The notes under the pieces: generated by a model
Seen by the model: only the letters and a program-made list of their open reading frames with translations
Told to the model about the DNA's origin: nothing
Database searches by the model: none
NCBI GenBank assembly: GCA_963825255.1
Contig: CAWGSF010000013.1
Location: 1-64,000 of the forward strand
From: JAIBJN01 sp963825255
GTDB taxonomy: Bacteria > Actinomycetota > Thermoleophilia > Gaiellales > Gaiellaceae
Reading direction: 5' to 3'
Length of the DNA: 64,000 nucleotides
Translations under genes and position numbers: made by a program
Part shown: piece after piece, positions 26,796 to 35,071 of the stretch
Layout of the letters: each line of letters begins with the position of its first letter
Position numbering within the stretch: position 1 is the first letter of the stretch

Positions 26796-27715
26796 CACGC
26801 CTCCTCGGGCAGCCGTTCGAGCTCGGACGCGCAGGCGGCCCGGCACTCTTCGTCCGGCGCCGCCGCCGCGCACTCCCGGAGAGCGGCGCGCGTCTCCTCG
26901 GTGGCGAGGATGCGCGCGGCGACCGCGAGGGCCGGGACGTTCTCGTGGTCGTGCGCGCTCAGGCCGTCGACGACCGCGTCGCCGTCTCCACGCAGGACGA
27001 GCGCCGCAGCGCGCCCCGCGCTCCGCTCTGCGGGGTCCTCGGACGACTCGGCCCGCGCCTCGATCGCCGTCAGCGAGCGCTTGTCGCCGAGCTCCGCGAG
27101 CGCCCAGATCGCCTTCACGCGCTCCTCCGCCGAGGGCGCCTGGAGACGCCGGCGCAGGTCGGGCACGATGGCCCGCGCCGTCTCGGCGTCCAGGCCGAGC
27201 AGCGCCTGCACCGCGGCGTCCCGCACGTCGGTGTCCCGGTCGCGCGTCATCGAGAGCACGAGCCTCGCCCCGCCGTCGCCGAGGATGTCGGCCGCCACCC
27301 CCGGGACCCACGCCCGCACGACGGGGCTCTCGTGCCGCGACAGCTCGTCGAGGACGAGAGCGGCACGGCCTCGCTCCGCCCGGAGCCGCTCCACCTCGAC
27401 CGCGAGCGCCTCCTCGCCGGCCGGTCCCGCGTCGAGCGCGGCGACGACGTCGTCCGCCCGGTCGTCGCGCCAGACGCGCTCGAGCCGTGCGAGCGTCCGT
27501 CTCGTCCACCCCTTCTCCCTGAAGCGGCGGCGGACCGCCTCCTGAAAGTCCTCCTCGTCCGCCGCCCGCTCCAGGAGAACCTGCTGGAGGAGCGGCTGGG
27601 CGTCCGGCCCGATCTCGTCGGAGAGCGCCCGGATTGCCGCGACGAAGTCGTCGCCCTCGTAGGTGTTGCCGAGGGCGTCCACCCGCTCGCCGATCTGCTC
27701 CTTGGCCGCGCTCAC
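26795..27715 (-). CDS. HEAT-repeat protein
   Basis: 306 residues. From about residue 115 on it is built of HEAT-like helical pairs: AALVLDELSRHESPVVRAWVPG, RLVLSMTRDRDTDVRDAAVQALLGL, AEERVKAIWALAELGDKRSLTAIEA, ERSAGRAAALVLRGDGDAVVDGL. Such solenoids bind other proteins. The N-terminus is charged and helical. Its GTG overlaps the gcvPB stop by four bases and its own stop overlaps the cupin start; co-translation with glycine cleavage suggests a partner of that complex (inference). Confidence 0.75.
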   Translation of the reverse strand: MSAAKEQIGERVDALGNTYEGDDFVAAIRALSDEIGPDAQPLLQQVLLERAADEEDFQEAVRRRFREKGWTRRTLARLERVWRDDRADDVVAALDAGPAGEEALAVEVERLRAERGRAALVLDELSRHESPVVRAWVPGVAADILGDGGARLVLSMTRDRDTDVRDAAVQALLGLDAETARAIVPDLRRRLQAPSAEERVKAIWALAELGDKRSLTAIEARAESSEDPAERSAGRAAALVLRGDGDAVVDGLSAHDHENVPALAVAARILATEETRAALRECAAAAPDEECRAACASELERLPEEA

Positions 27716-29211
27716 GCGCCCTTCTGCACCTCGATCGCCTGGTCCTCGGCCTGCGTGTGGCGCAGATCGGGGTGCTTCTCGAAGCCGTACTTCACCACTG
27801 CCCGCTTCGCCGCTTTCACCTCGTCGAGCCGCCGGACGGGCCTGTGGTGCGGAGCCTCCTTCAGCACCTGTGGTTCCGCGGCCGCCTCGTCCGCGATCGC
27901 GAGCATCGCGGCGACGAACTCGTCCAGTGTCTCCTTTGCCTCCGTTTCGGTCGGCTCGATCATGAGCGCCTCCGGGACGATGAGGGGGAAGTAGATCGTC
28001 GGCGGGTGGAACCCGAAGTCCATCAGGCGCTTGGCGACATCGAGGGCCGTGACCCCGTGCTCTCGCTTCAGGTTGCGTGCCGAGAGGACGAACTCGTGCA
28101 TGCAGAGGCGGTCGAAGGGGAGGTCGTAGGTGTCCCTGAGGCGCGCCAGCAGGTAGTTGGCGTTGAGGACCGCCACCTCGGACATCTCGCGCAGGGCCGG
28201 GCCGTAGGAGCGGATGAACGCGTACGAGCGCACGAACACGCCGAACGGCCCGCAGAAGCCGCGGACCTTCCCGATCGTCTTCGGCCGGTCGTAGTCGAGG
28301 CGGAAGGCCTCGCCGTCCCGGACGACTGCCGGGACGGGCAGGAACGGCTCGAGGATGTCGCGCACGACGATCGGGCCGCCGCCCGGGCCGCCGCCGCCGT
28401 GCGGCTGCGAGAAGGTCTTGTGCAGGTTGATGTGGACGATGTCGAAGCCCATGTCGCCCGGCCTCGAGATGCCGCAGACGGCGTTCAGGTTCGCGCCGTC
28501 GTAGTAGAGGAGCGCCCCCGCGTCGTGGAAGATGGCGGCGACCTCCTCGATGTGCTCGTCGAAGAGCCCGAGCGTCGACGGGTTCGTGAGCATGAGGCCC
28601 GCCGTGCGGTGATCCACCTTCGTCCGCAGATCGTCGAGGTCGAGGTTCCCGCGATCGTCGGTCGCCACCTTCTGGAGCTCGAACCCCGACATGGCGACGC
28701 TCGCCGGGTTCGTCCCGTGCGCCGTGTCGGCGGTGATGACCACCCGCCGCTCGGCGGCCTCCCCCCGGTCGGCGAAGTAGGCGCGCATGAGCATGAGCCC
28801 CGTCAGCTCTCCCTGCGAGCCCGCGGCCGGCTGGAGCGAGACCGCGTCGAGGCCGCAGACCTCGGCGAGGATCTCCTGGAGCCGCCACATGAGCTCGAGC
28901 GCGCCCTGGGACGCCTCCTCCTCCTGGAGCGGGTGGAGGTCGCGGAAGCCGGGCAGGTTGACGACACGCTCGTTGACGCGCGGGTTGTGCTTCATCGTGC
29001 AGGAGCCGAGCGGGTAGAACCCGGTGTCGACGCCGAAGTTGCGATCGGCGAGCGCCGTGAAGTGGCGCACGAGATCCGGTTCCGCCACCTCCGGCAGGCG
29101 CGGTGCCTTCTGCCGCCGCAGCTCCTCGGGAACCTCGGCGCTCGGAAGGTCGTACGTGGGAAGCGAGCCGGCTCGGCGTCCCGGGCTGGACTTCTCGAAG
29201 ATGAGCTTCAC
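27712..29211 (-). CDS. gcvPB: Glycine dehydrogenase (decarboxylating) subunit 2
   Basis: 499 residues from GTG 29211. With GcvPA forms the split P-protein, which decarboxylates glycine and passes the aminomethyl group to GcvH lipoate. Visible: FYPLGSCTMKHNPRVNE, SLQPAAGSQGELTGLMLMRAY, AHGTNPASVAMSGF, and the PLP lysine in HINLHKTFSQPHGGGGPG. The C-terminal end is longer than usual (EAPHHRPVRRLDEVKAAKRAVVKYGFEKHPD), complete and unbroken. Confidence 0.95.
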   Translation of the reverse strand: MKLIFEKSSPGRRAGSLPTYDLPSAEVPEELRRQKAPRLPEVAEPDLVRHFTALADRNFGVDTGFYPLGSCTMKHNPRVNERVVNLPGFRDLHPLQEEEASQGALELMWRLQEILAEVCGLDAVSLQPAAGSQGELTGLMLMRAYFADRGEAAERRVVITADTAHGTNPASVAMSGFELQKVATDDRGNLDLDDLRTKVDHRTAGLMLTNPSTLGLFDEHIEEVAAIFHDAGALLYYDGANLNAVCGISRPGDMGFDIVHINLHKTFSQPHGGGGPGGGPIVVRDILEPFLPVPAVVRDGEAFRLDYDRPKTIGKVRGFCGPFGVFVRSYAFIRSYGPALREMSEVAVLNANYLLARLRDTYDLPFDRLCMHEFVLSARNLKREHGVTALDVAKRLMDFGFHPPTIYFPLIVPEALMIEPTETEAKETLDEFVAAMLAIADEAAAEPQVLKEAPHHRPVRRLDEVKAAKRAVVKYGFEKHPDLRHTQAEDQAIEVQKGA

Positions 29212-30539
29212 CTGGCTACCTCCCCGAGAACCTCTGCAAGCCGATCGATGTCCGCCGGCGTGCGCTTCTCCGTCACGGCGACGAGCAGGGCGTCGTCGAG
29301 GCCCGCGTAGTCCCGCCCGAGCGCGTAGCCGGGGTGCACCCCGCGCGCCCGCGCATCGCGGACGACATCCTTGGCGCTCCGTCCGACTCGGACCGCAAAC
29401 TCCTTGAACGTTGTCTGTTCCGGAAACACGAGCGGGAGGCCGAGACGCTCCTTCGCGTACTCGCCGAGCGCCATGCAGGTCTCCCCCTGCTCGCGCAGCC
29501 CCTGCGGGCCCAGCCAGGAGAGGTGCACGAGCCCCGCGAGGGCCAGCAGCGTCTGGTTCGTCGTGATGTTCGACGTCGCCTTCTCGCGCCGAATGTGCTG
29601 CTCGCGCGTCTGCAGGGTCAGGACATAGCCGCGCTCTCCGCTCAGGTCGGTCGTCTCGCCGACGATGCGTCCGGGCATGCGGCGGATGAAGTCCGTCCGA
29701 GCCGCCAGGAAGCCGTAGTGCGGGCCACCGTACGACTGGAAGTTCCCGGCGCCCTGCCCCTCGCCGACGGCGATCGCGGATCCGTACGCGCCGGGGGCCT
29801 CGAGGACACCCAGCGAGACGAGATCGACGTGGGCGACCGGGAGCGCCTCTGCCTCGTTCGCGGCGGCGGCAAGGTCGGGTGCCGGTTCGAGGCAGCCGAA
29901 GAAGTTCGGCTGCTGGAAGATGACGCACGCCGCGTCCGCGGCGGCGTCGCGAACGTCGCCGGGGTCGGTGACGCCGCCTCGGTGCGCCACCTCCACGACC
30001 TCGAGGCCGAACCCGGGCGCGTACGTCTTCACCACCTGCCGCACCTGCGGGTTGACCGTCTCGCAGAGCACCACCTTCGCCCGCCCGGTGACGTGCTTGG
30101 CGACGAAGCAGGCGTCCGCCGCGACCGTCGTCCCGTCGTACCCGGAGGCGTTGGAGACGTCCATGCCTGTGAGCTCGCAGATGGCTGTCTGGTACTCGAA
30201 GATCGCCTGCAGCACGCCCTGGCTCATCTCGGGCTGGTACGGCGTGTACGCCGTGAGGAACTCGCCGCGCGCGAGGACGGCGTCCACCACGGCTGGGACG
30301 TAGTGGTCGTAGATCCCGGCGCCGAGGAACGAGAGCTCCCGGCCCGTGTCGACGTTCCGCTCGGCGAGCTCTGCGAGATGGGCGACGAGCTCGGGCTCCG
30401 AGAGCGCCGGCTCGAGGTCGAGCTCACGCCCGAAACGGACACTCTCGGGAATGTCGCGGAACAGGTCGTCGATCGTGGCGACGCCGACGGTCGCGAGCAT
30501 CTCCTCGCGGTCGGCGGGGGTGAGTGAGAGGTAGCTCAC
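29208..30539 (-). CDS. gcvPA: Glycine dehydrogenase (decarboxylating) subunit 1
   Basis: 443 residues, GTG 30539 overlapping the gcvH stop. LGAGIYDHYVPAVVDAVLARGEFLTAYTPYQPE, SQGVLQAIFEYQTAICELTGMDVSNAS and YDGTTVAADA are the family's N-terminal blocks; NFQSYGGPHYGFLAAR and GERGYVLTLQTREQHIRREKATSNI follow. Partner of GcvPB, encoded next with four bases overlap. Confidence 0.95.
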   Translation of the reverse strand: MSYLSLTPADREEMLATVGVATIDDLFRDIPESVRFGRELDLEPALSEPELVAHLAELAERNVDTGRELSFLGAGIYDHYVPAVVDAVLARGEFLTAYTPYQPEMSQGVLQAIFEYQTAICELTGMDVSNASGYDGTTVAADACFVAKHVTGRAKVVLCETVNPQVRQVVKTYAPGFGLEVVEVAHRGGVTDPGDVRDAAADAACVIFQQPNFFGCLEPAPDLAAAANEAEALPVAHVDLVSLGVLEAPGAYGSAIAVGEGQGAGNFQSYGGPHYGFLAARTDFIRRMPGRIVGETTDLSGERGYVLTLQTREQHIRREKATSNITTNQTLLALAGLVHLSWLGPQGLREQGETCMALGEYAKERLGLPLVFPEQTTFKEFAVRVGRSAKDVVRDARARGVHPGYALGRDYAGLDDALLVAVTEKRTPADIDRLAEVLGEVAR

Positions 30540-30931
30540 TGCTCGGCGAGGAACGCCCGGTAGGTCTCGACGTCGAGCAGGTCGTCGACCTCGGCCGGGT
30601 CGGACAGGCGAACGCGCACGAGCCAGCCGTCGCCGTAGGGATCGTCGTTGATCGTCTCCGGCTCGTCGACCACCTTGGGGTTCACCTCGACGACCTCGCC
30701 CGAGAGCGGCGAGATGAGGTCGGAGACCGCCTTCACCGACTCGACCTCGCCGTAGCTCTCGTCCCTCGCGACCGACGCTCCCTCGCTCGGCGCCTCGTAG
30801 TGGACGATCTCCCCGAGCGCGTCCTGCGCGTACCACGTGATGCCGAGCGTCGCCGTGTCGCCGTCGACGCGCGCCCAGTCGTGCTCGCGGTGGTAGCGAA
30901 GGTCGTCGGGGTAGCTCTCTTCGGCGGCCAC
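30536..30931 (-). CDS. gcvH: Glycine cleavage system H protein
   Basis: 131 residues. Carries the lipoyl-lysine in GEVESVKAVSDLISPLSGEVVEVN; begins LRYHREHDWARVDGDTATLGIT. Shuttles the aminomethyl group between P, T and L proteins. GTG 30931 overlaps the last base of the gcvT stop. Confidence 0.95.
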   Translation of the reverse strand: MAAEESYPDDLRYHREHDWARVDGDTATLGITWYAQDALGEIVHYEAPSEGASVARDESYGEVESVKAVSDLISPLSGEVVEVNPKVVDEPETINDDPYGDGWLVRVRLSDPAEVDDLLDVETYRAFLAEQ

Positions 30932-31962
30932 TAGCTCTCCTCTCGCTTGTAGAACGGCTTCGTGACGATACGCCCCTTGCGCGGCCTGCCGCGCAGGTCG
31001 ACGGTGATCCCCTCTCCCGGCTGCGAGCCCGCGGCCGGAACGTAGCCGAGGCCGATTCCCACCTCGAGCATCGGCGAGAGGGTTCCGGACGTGACGACCC
31101 CCCCGCCCTCGATCCCCATGCCGGAACGCGGGATGCCCCGATCCTCCATGACGAAGGCGATGAGCTTCTCGGACGGCCCCTCCTCCTTCTGCCGCCGAAG
31201 AACGGGAACACCGGTGAAGTCCTTGTCCAGGGCGCACGCCCACCCGAGGCCGGCCTCGATGGGGGTCCGGTCCGGCGAGATGTCGTTCCCGTGGAGCGGA
31301 TAGCACACCTCGAGCCGCAGGGTGTCCCGCGCTCCCAGCCCGCACGGCGTGACCCCGCGCTCGAGGATCGCGTCCCAGAGGCGCACCGCGTCCTCGGGAG
31401 CGCAGCCGAGCTCGCAGCCTCGCTCGCCCGTGTACCCGGTGCCGGCGACGAGGCAGCCGACGCCCAGGACGTCGACGTCCTGGCGGAACGTGAAGGGCGC
31501 GATCTCGATGCCGAGCCGGTCGAGCGCCTCGGGGCCCTGGACGGCCAGGAGCGCCCAGTCGTCCGAGACGTCGTCGGTCTCCGAGAGCGAGGAGTGGTCG
31601 GGCTCGACGTTGGCGGCGTTGACGACGAGGAGGAAGTCCTCGGGCCCCAGCCGATAGACGATCAGGTCGTCGTCGATCCCCCCGCGCTCGTTCGTGAGGA
31701 GGGTGTACTGCGCCTCACCCGGCTCGACCCGGTCGAGGTCGTTCGACAGCCGCGACTGGAGGTAGTCGCGCGCGCCGTCCCCCGCGATCCGGAGCTCCCC
31801 CATGTGCGACACGTCGAAGACGCCGGCGCCCGTGCGAACCGCACGGTGCTCGGCCGCGATCCCCTCGTACTGCACGGGCATCTCCCAGCCTGCGAAGGGA
31901 ACGATGCGCGCGCCGAGAGCGGCGTGGCGCTCGAACAGTGGCGTGCGCCGGAGCGTCTGCAC
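30931..31962 (-). CDS. gcvT: Aminomethyltransferase (T protein)
   Basis: 343 residues. Transfers the one-carbon unit to tetrahydrofolate. RTPLFERHAALGARIVPFAGWEMPVQYEG, FDVSHMGEL, GDYLQ-type folate contacts, GYTGERGCEL and GARDTLRLEVCYPLHGND are all present. First gene of the gcvT-H-PA-PB-HEAT-cupin operon. The GTG start has TAGGAT nine bases upstream and no Shine-Dalgarno. No glycine riboswitch was found in the 31963-32131 leader region. Confidence 0.95.
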   Translation of the reverse strand: MQTLRRTPLFERHAALGARIVPFAGWEMPVQYEGIAAEHRAVRTGAGVFDVSHMGELRIAGDGARDYLQSRLSNDLDRVEPGEAQYTLLTNERGGIDDDLIVYRLGPEDFLLVVNAANVEPDHSSLSETDDVSDDWALLAVQGPEALDRLGIEIAPFTFRQDVDVLGVGCLVAGTGYTGERGCELGCAPEDAVRLWDAILERGVTPCGLGARDTLRLEVCYPLHGNDISPDRTPIEAGLGWACALDKDFTGVPVLRRQKEEGPSEKLIAFVMEDRGIPRSGMGIEGGGVVTSGTLSPMLEVGIGLGYVPAAGSQPGEGITVDLRGRPRKGRIVTKPFYKREES

Positions 31963-31971
31963 CGGGCGGGA

Positions 31972-31977
31972 ATCCTA
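31972..31977 (-). promoter_or_regulatory. -10 box of leaderless gcv operon
   Basis: TAGGAT on the minus strand, nine bases before GTG 31962. The 77-bp repeat begins eight bases upstream, in the position of the -35 region. Confidence 0.5.
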
Positions 31978-31984
31978 CCGCCGG

Positions 31985-32061
31985 CCCGGGGCCGCCGCGG
32001 GCCTCCCTCCGCTTCGAGCGTATCGCTGCGAGACGCACCGATGGCGCGCGCATCGCGCCAG
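31985..32061 (+). repeat. 77-bp dispersed repeat, copy A
   Basis: Positions 31985-32025 (41 bases) are identical to the reverse complement of 44898-44938. The next 36 bases match copy B at 26 positions and in both copies hold the hairpin TGGCGCG-N5-CGCGCCA (here 32042-32060). No gaps in the alignment; 67 of 77 bases identical. It lies between ftsZ and gcvT, outside coding sequence. Confidence 0.8.
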
Positions 32062-32074
32062 GTTTGCAACGGCC

Positions 32075-32103
32075 TGTCGCGGGGCCCTCACGACCCCGCG
32101 ACA
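32075..32103 (-). terminator. 10-bp perfect hairpin downstream of ftsZ
   Basis: TGTCGCGGGG (32075-32084) pairs with CCCCGCGACA (32094-32103) around a 9-base loop, 29 bases past the ftsZ stop. No U-run follows on either strand. Probably the end of the cell-wall operon. Confidence 0.55.
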
Positions 32104-32131
32104 CGCACCTTGGAGCCGGGCAACCGACGCC

Positions 32132-33187
32132 CTACGGGCGCAGGAAGGACGGCACCTCGAGGACCTCCGACGGAACGTCGAAGCCCTGAGGGGCAGCCTC
32201 GGTCTCGCCGGCCTCCTCGCTCCTCCGCTCGCGCCGGTACGCCTTGTCGAACCCGGTGGCGATCACGGTCACGCGCACCCGTCCGATCATGGCCTCGTCG
32301 ATGACGGCGCCGAAGATGACGTTCGCGTTCAGGTCCGACGCGCCTGTGACGACCTCGGCCGCCTCGTTCACCTCGAAGAGCCCGATGTCCGGGCCGCCGG
32401 TGATGTTCAGGAGGATGCCGGTCGCGCCGGCGACCGAGGCTTCCAGCAGCGGCGAGGACACCGCGGCGCGCGCCGCCTCGGCCGCACGGTTCTCGCCTTC
32501 GGCCTCGCCGATGCCCATGAGGGCGGAGCCGGCGTCGGTCATGATCGTCCGCACGTCCGCGAAGTCGAGGTTGACCAGGCCGGGAATCGTGATCAGATCC
32601 GTGATGCCCTGGACGCCCTGGCGGAGCACCTCGTCGGCCATCCTGAACGCGTCGACGACCGAGGTCTGCTTCTCGACGACCTGTAGCAGCCGGTCGTTCG
32701 GAATGATGATGAGCGTGTCGACGTGGTCGCTGAGCTTGCCGATGCCGGACTGAGCCTGCTCGGCACGCTTGCGGCCCTCGAAGCCGAACGGCCGCGTGAC
32801 GACTCCCACGGTGAGCGCCTTGAGCTCGCGGGCGATCTCCGCGATCACGGGCGCGCCGCCGGTGCCGGTCCCACCGCCTTCCCCGGCCGTGACGAACACC
32901 ATGTCGGCGCCCTTCAGCGCCTCCTTCAGCTCATCTCGCGACTCGATCGCCGCAACCTCGCCCATCGCCGGATCGGCACCGGCGCCGAGGCCGCGCGTCG
33001 CCGCCGAGCCGATGTGGATCTTCTGGTCGGCCTCGACCATGAGCAGCGCCTGCGCGTCCGTGTTCACCGCGATGAACTCGCAGCCTCGGAGGCCCGCTTC
33101 GACCATCCGATTGACCGCGTTCGACCCTCCGCCGCCGACCCCCACGACCTTGATCACAGCCAGGTAATTGCCCGATTGATCTCTCAC
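32132..33187 (-). CDS. ftsZ: Cell division protein FtsZ
   Basis: 351 residues. Tubulin-like GTPase that forms the division ring. VIKVVGVGGGGSNAVNRMV, FIAVNTDAQAL, the tubulin signature GGGTGTG at residues 104-110, and NLDFADVRTIMTDAGSALMGIG. The tail ends FDVPSEVLEVPSFLRP, the conserved C-terminal peptide that binds partner proteins. GTG 33187 has GGAGGGG six bases upstream. It has its own promoter (33242-33270) although it follows ftsQ. Confidence 0.97.
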   Translation of the reverse strand: MRDQSGNYLAVIKVVGVGGGGSNAVNRMVEAGLRGCEFIAVNTDAQALLMVEADQKIHIGSAATRGLGAGADPAMGEVAAIESRDELKEALKGADMVFVTAGEGGGTGTGGAPVIAEIARELKALTVGVVTRPFGFEGRKRAEQAQSGIGKLSDHVDTLIIIPNDRLLQVVEKQTSVVDAFRMADEVLRQGVQGITDLITIPGLVNLDFADVRTIMTDAGSALMGIGEAEGENRAAEAARAAVSSPLLEASVAGATGILLNITGGPDIGLFEVNEAAEVVTGASDLNANVIFGAVIDEAMIGRVRVTVIATGFDKAYRRERRSEEAGETEAAPQGFDVPSEVLEVPSFLRP

Positions 33188-33241
33188 GTTGCTCCCCTCC
33201 GATGCGCGCCGAGCTTGAAGCTCAGCTTGAGCGTCCGGCTG

Positions 33242-33270
33242 AGGTTACGTAGGGCCTCGGACGATGTCAA
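33242..33270 (-). promoter_or_regulatory. ftsZ promoter
   Basis: TTGACA (33265-33270, minus strand), 17-base spacer, TAACCT (33242-33247). A consensus -35 with a TANNNT -10, about 48 bases of leader before GTG 33187. Confidence 0.7.
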
Positions 33271-33282
33271 CCCGGCATTTGC

Positions 33283-33296
33283 AGCGGAATTCCGCT
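33283..33296. promoter_or_regulatory. 14-bp perfect palindrome upstream of the ftsZ promoter
   Basis: AGCGGAATTCCGCT, fully symmetric, 12 bases upstream of the -35. Position fits an activator or repressor site acting on ftsZ. No regulator can be named. Confidence 0.4.
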
Positions 33297-33303
33297 CAAA
33301 GTC

Positions 33304-34092
33304 TCACTCTAAACTTGAGACTTGAGACTTCGAGCCCACGACGGGCCGCTCGGGCACGGTGACGTCGAGGTAGCCGAGGTCGGCGCGCTCGTAGGCCGTC
33401 AGCGCCCGCAGCACGCGGGTAGCGACGACGAGCTTGAGAGCGACCTGCCGCGGGCCTCCGAGGCGGAGCTCCGCCCCGCCGGCAACGTCGAGGGACACGG
33501 CGCCCTCCTCCACGCGGACCGTGTCGACGTTCACCGGGAAGCCGCGTGGGAGCCGCCGCAGCGCGGCGAGGGCGTGCCGGACGTCGTCCGAGTCCATGAC
33601 GTCGCCCGGAGCCACGGCCACCTCGTCACCCACGTCCACGACCGGCCGGGACGACTGACCCGGCTCGAGCGTGCGCATGACCCGGCCCTGGGCGGAGACG
33701 AGCCATTCCTCCTCGCCCTGGCGCAGGACCGCGAGGGGGCGCTCGGGTGAGACGGCGATGCGAAGGGTGTGCGGGAAGGCACGGTCGAGCCGGACGGCGC
33801 GCACCGTCGGGAGCGCCTCGAGACGACGGCGGAGCTCGTCCTGGTCGAGGGCGACGAGACTCTCGCCGACGACCGGCCGGACAGCATCGCGCACGGACTC
33901 GCGGACTGCCCGCGACCCGCCGGTGATCTCGATCTCCTTCGCGGCGAAGACGGTGGTCTCCCGCGCGCCGAGGTAGAGGAGGCCGAGGAAGGCCGCGAGG
34001 CCGATGACGACGGCCGCGACGCCGAGCGAGGGCGCGCGAAGCTGCGGCCGCAGCGCGGCCGCGGGCACGGGAGCGAGGTGCGGTCGCCTCAC
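33304..34092 (-). CDS. ftsQ: Cell division protein FtsQ/DivIB
   Basis: 262 residues. Short cytoplasmic head, one helix (LGVAAVVIGLAAFLGLLYLG), then the POTRA domain (FAAKEIEITGGSRAVRESVRDAVRPVVGESLVALDQDELRRRLEALPTVRAVRLDRAFPHTLRIAVSPERPLAVL) and the FtsQ beta domain (NVDTVRVEEGAVSLDVAGGAELRLGG). Links FtsL/FtsB to the divisome. Start GTG 34092 or 34095. It is cut off from murB by the inserted hydrolase/HxlR pair, 47 bases downstream of the hydrolase stop. Confidence 0.88.
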   Translation of the reverse strand: MRRPHLAPVPAAALRPQLRAPSLGVAAVVIGLAAFLGLLYLGARETTVFAAKEIEITGGSRAVRESVRDAVRPVVGESLVALDQDELRRRLEALPTVRAVRLDRAFPHTLRIAVSPERPLAVLRQGEEEWLVSAQGRVMRTLEPGQSSRPVVDVGDEVAVAPGDVMDSDDVRHALAALRRLPRGFPVNVDTVRVEEGAVSLDVAGGAELRLGGPRQVALKLVVATRVLRALTAYERADLGYLDVTVPERPVVGSKSQVSSLE

Positions 34093-34139
34093 CACACCAG
34101 CGAGTTCGCCGCGGGGCGGCGTGGTCCTACCGTCGCGCG

Positions 34140-34985
34140 CTAGGCGCCGGCCCCGCTGGGCGCGCCTTGCTGCGCTCCGGCGTGCTCGACCGCCCAGTCG
34201 AGAGCGGTGTCCGCGACCTCTTCCCAGCCGTCCTCGCCGCAGGTCCAGTGCGAGCGGCCCGGGAACTCCTTGAACTCCGTGATCGTGTTCCCCTTGTAGT
34301 GCTTGCAGTTCGACTCGTTCACCGAGGCCGGCATGATGTGATCCTCGCCGCCGGCGATGAAGAGCAGCGGGGCGCGGGCGGCGTTCTTGTAGTTCACCCA
34401 CGTCTCCTGGTGGCCGGGCTTGATGTTGGCGATGAGGCCGTAGGCCCAGACCCAGTTTCCCGGCGCGGGGATGTGGTAGCGGTCGTAGACCTTCCGCGAC
34501 TCCTCCTCGCTCAGCGTGTTGGTGAACGCGTAGTGGAACTCCTCCGGCGTGAACCCAACCGCCTTGTGCCGGTTGGCTGGGCTCTTGAGGATCGGGAAGA
34601 GCGACTTGATCTGCGAGAGCGGGCTGACGTGCACGCCCTCCGTCGGCGCCGAGTCGATCACAACGCCGGCGGCGCCGCAGCCGTGGTCGAGGAGGATCTG
34701 CGTGAGCGTCCCGCCGAAGGAGTGGCCCATGATGATCGGCCGGCGCTCGAGCTCGGTGATGACCTCGGCGAGATGGGACACCGTCTGCGGGACCGTGAGC
34801 GTCGCGATCACCGAGGGGTCCTCCCGCAGGGCCTCGACCTCGACCTCGAACCCCGGATACGTCGGGGTGAGGACGCGATACCCCTTGCCCTCGTAATAGG
34901 GGACCCACTCCTCCCAGCTGCGCGGCGTCATCCAGAGACCGTGGACCAGGACGATCGTGTCGGGCGTGGTGCCGTTGCCGGCCAT
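34140..34985 (-). CDS. Alpha/beta hydrolase inserted in the cell-wall cluster
   Basis: 281 residues. IVLVHGLWMTPRSWEEWV (oxyanion loop), PIIMGHSFGGTLTQILL (nucleophile Ser in GHSFGG), LLFIAGGEDHIMP (acid) and FPGRSHWTCGEDGW (His). Resembles non-haem chloroperoxidase-like hydrolases of actinobacteria. ATG 34985 has AGGAGG upstream. Divergent from an HxlR regulator; the pair looks like a self-contained inducible detoxification module. Confidence 0.88.
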   Translation of the reverse strand: MAGNGTTPDTIVLVHGLWMTPRSWEEWVPYYEGKGYRVLTPTYPGFEVEVEALREDPSVIATLTVPQTVSHLAEVITELERRPIIMGHSFGGTLTQILLDHGCGAAGVVIDSAPTEGVHVSPLSQIKSLFPILKSPANRHKAVGFTPEEFHYAFTNTLSEEESRKVYDRYHIPAPGNWVWAYGLIANIKPGHQETWVNYKNAARAPLLFIAGGEDHIMPASVNESNCKHYKGNTITEFKEFPGRSHWTCGEDGWEEVADTALDWAVEHAGAQQGAPSGAGA

Positions 34986-35015
34986 CTCATCCTCCTCGCT
35001 GTGGCGTGACGCCCG

Positions 35016-35060
35016 ACTCTATTCGCCTTAGTAGTTTCATGCAACTGACTGCGCTACCCT
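35016..35060. promoter_or_regulatory. Overlapping divergent promoters with HxlR operator
   Basis: Minus strand: TTGCAT (35039-35044), 17 bases, TAGAGT (35016-35021) for the hydrolase. Plus strand: TAGTTT (35032-35037), 17 bases, TACCCT (35055-35060) for the regulator. The near-palindrome AGTTTCATGCAACT (35033-35046, 12 of 14 symmetric) covers both -35 boxes. Confidence 0.6.
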
Positions 35061-35071
35061 CTCGGCGGGCC

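Noticed and set aside
31963..32131. Glycine riboswitch upstream of gcvT
   Set aside because: The conserved GGAGAGA and GCCGAAGGAGCAA-type segments are absent and the transcript appears leaderless.
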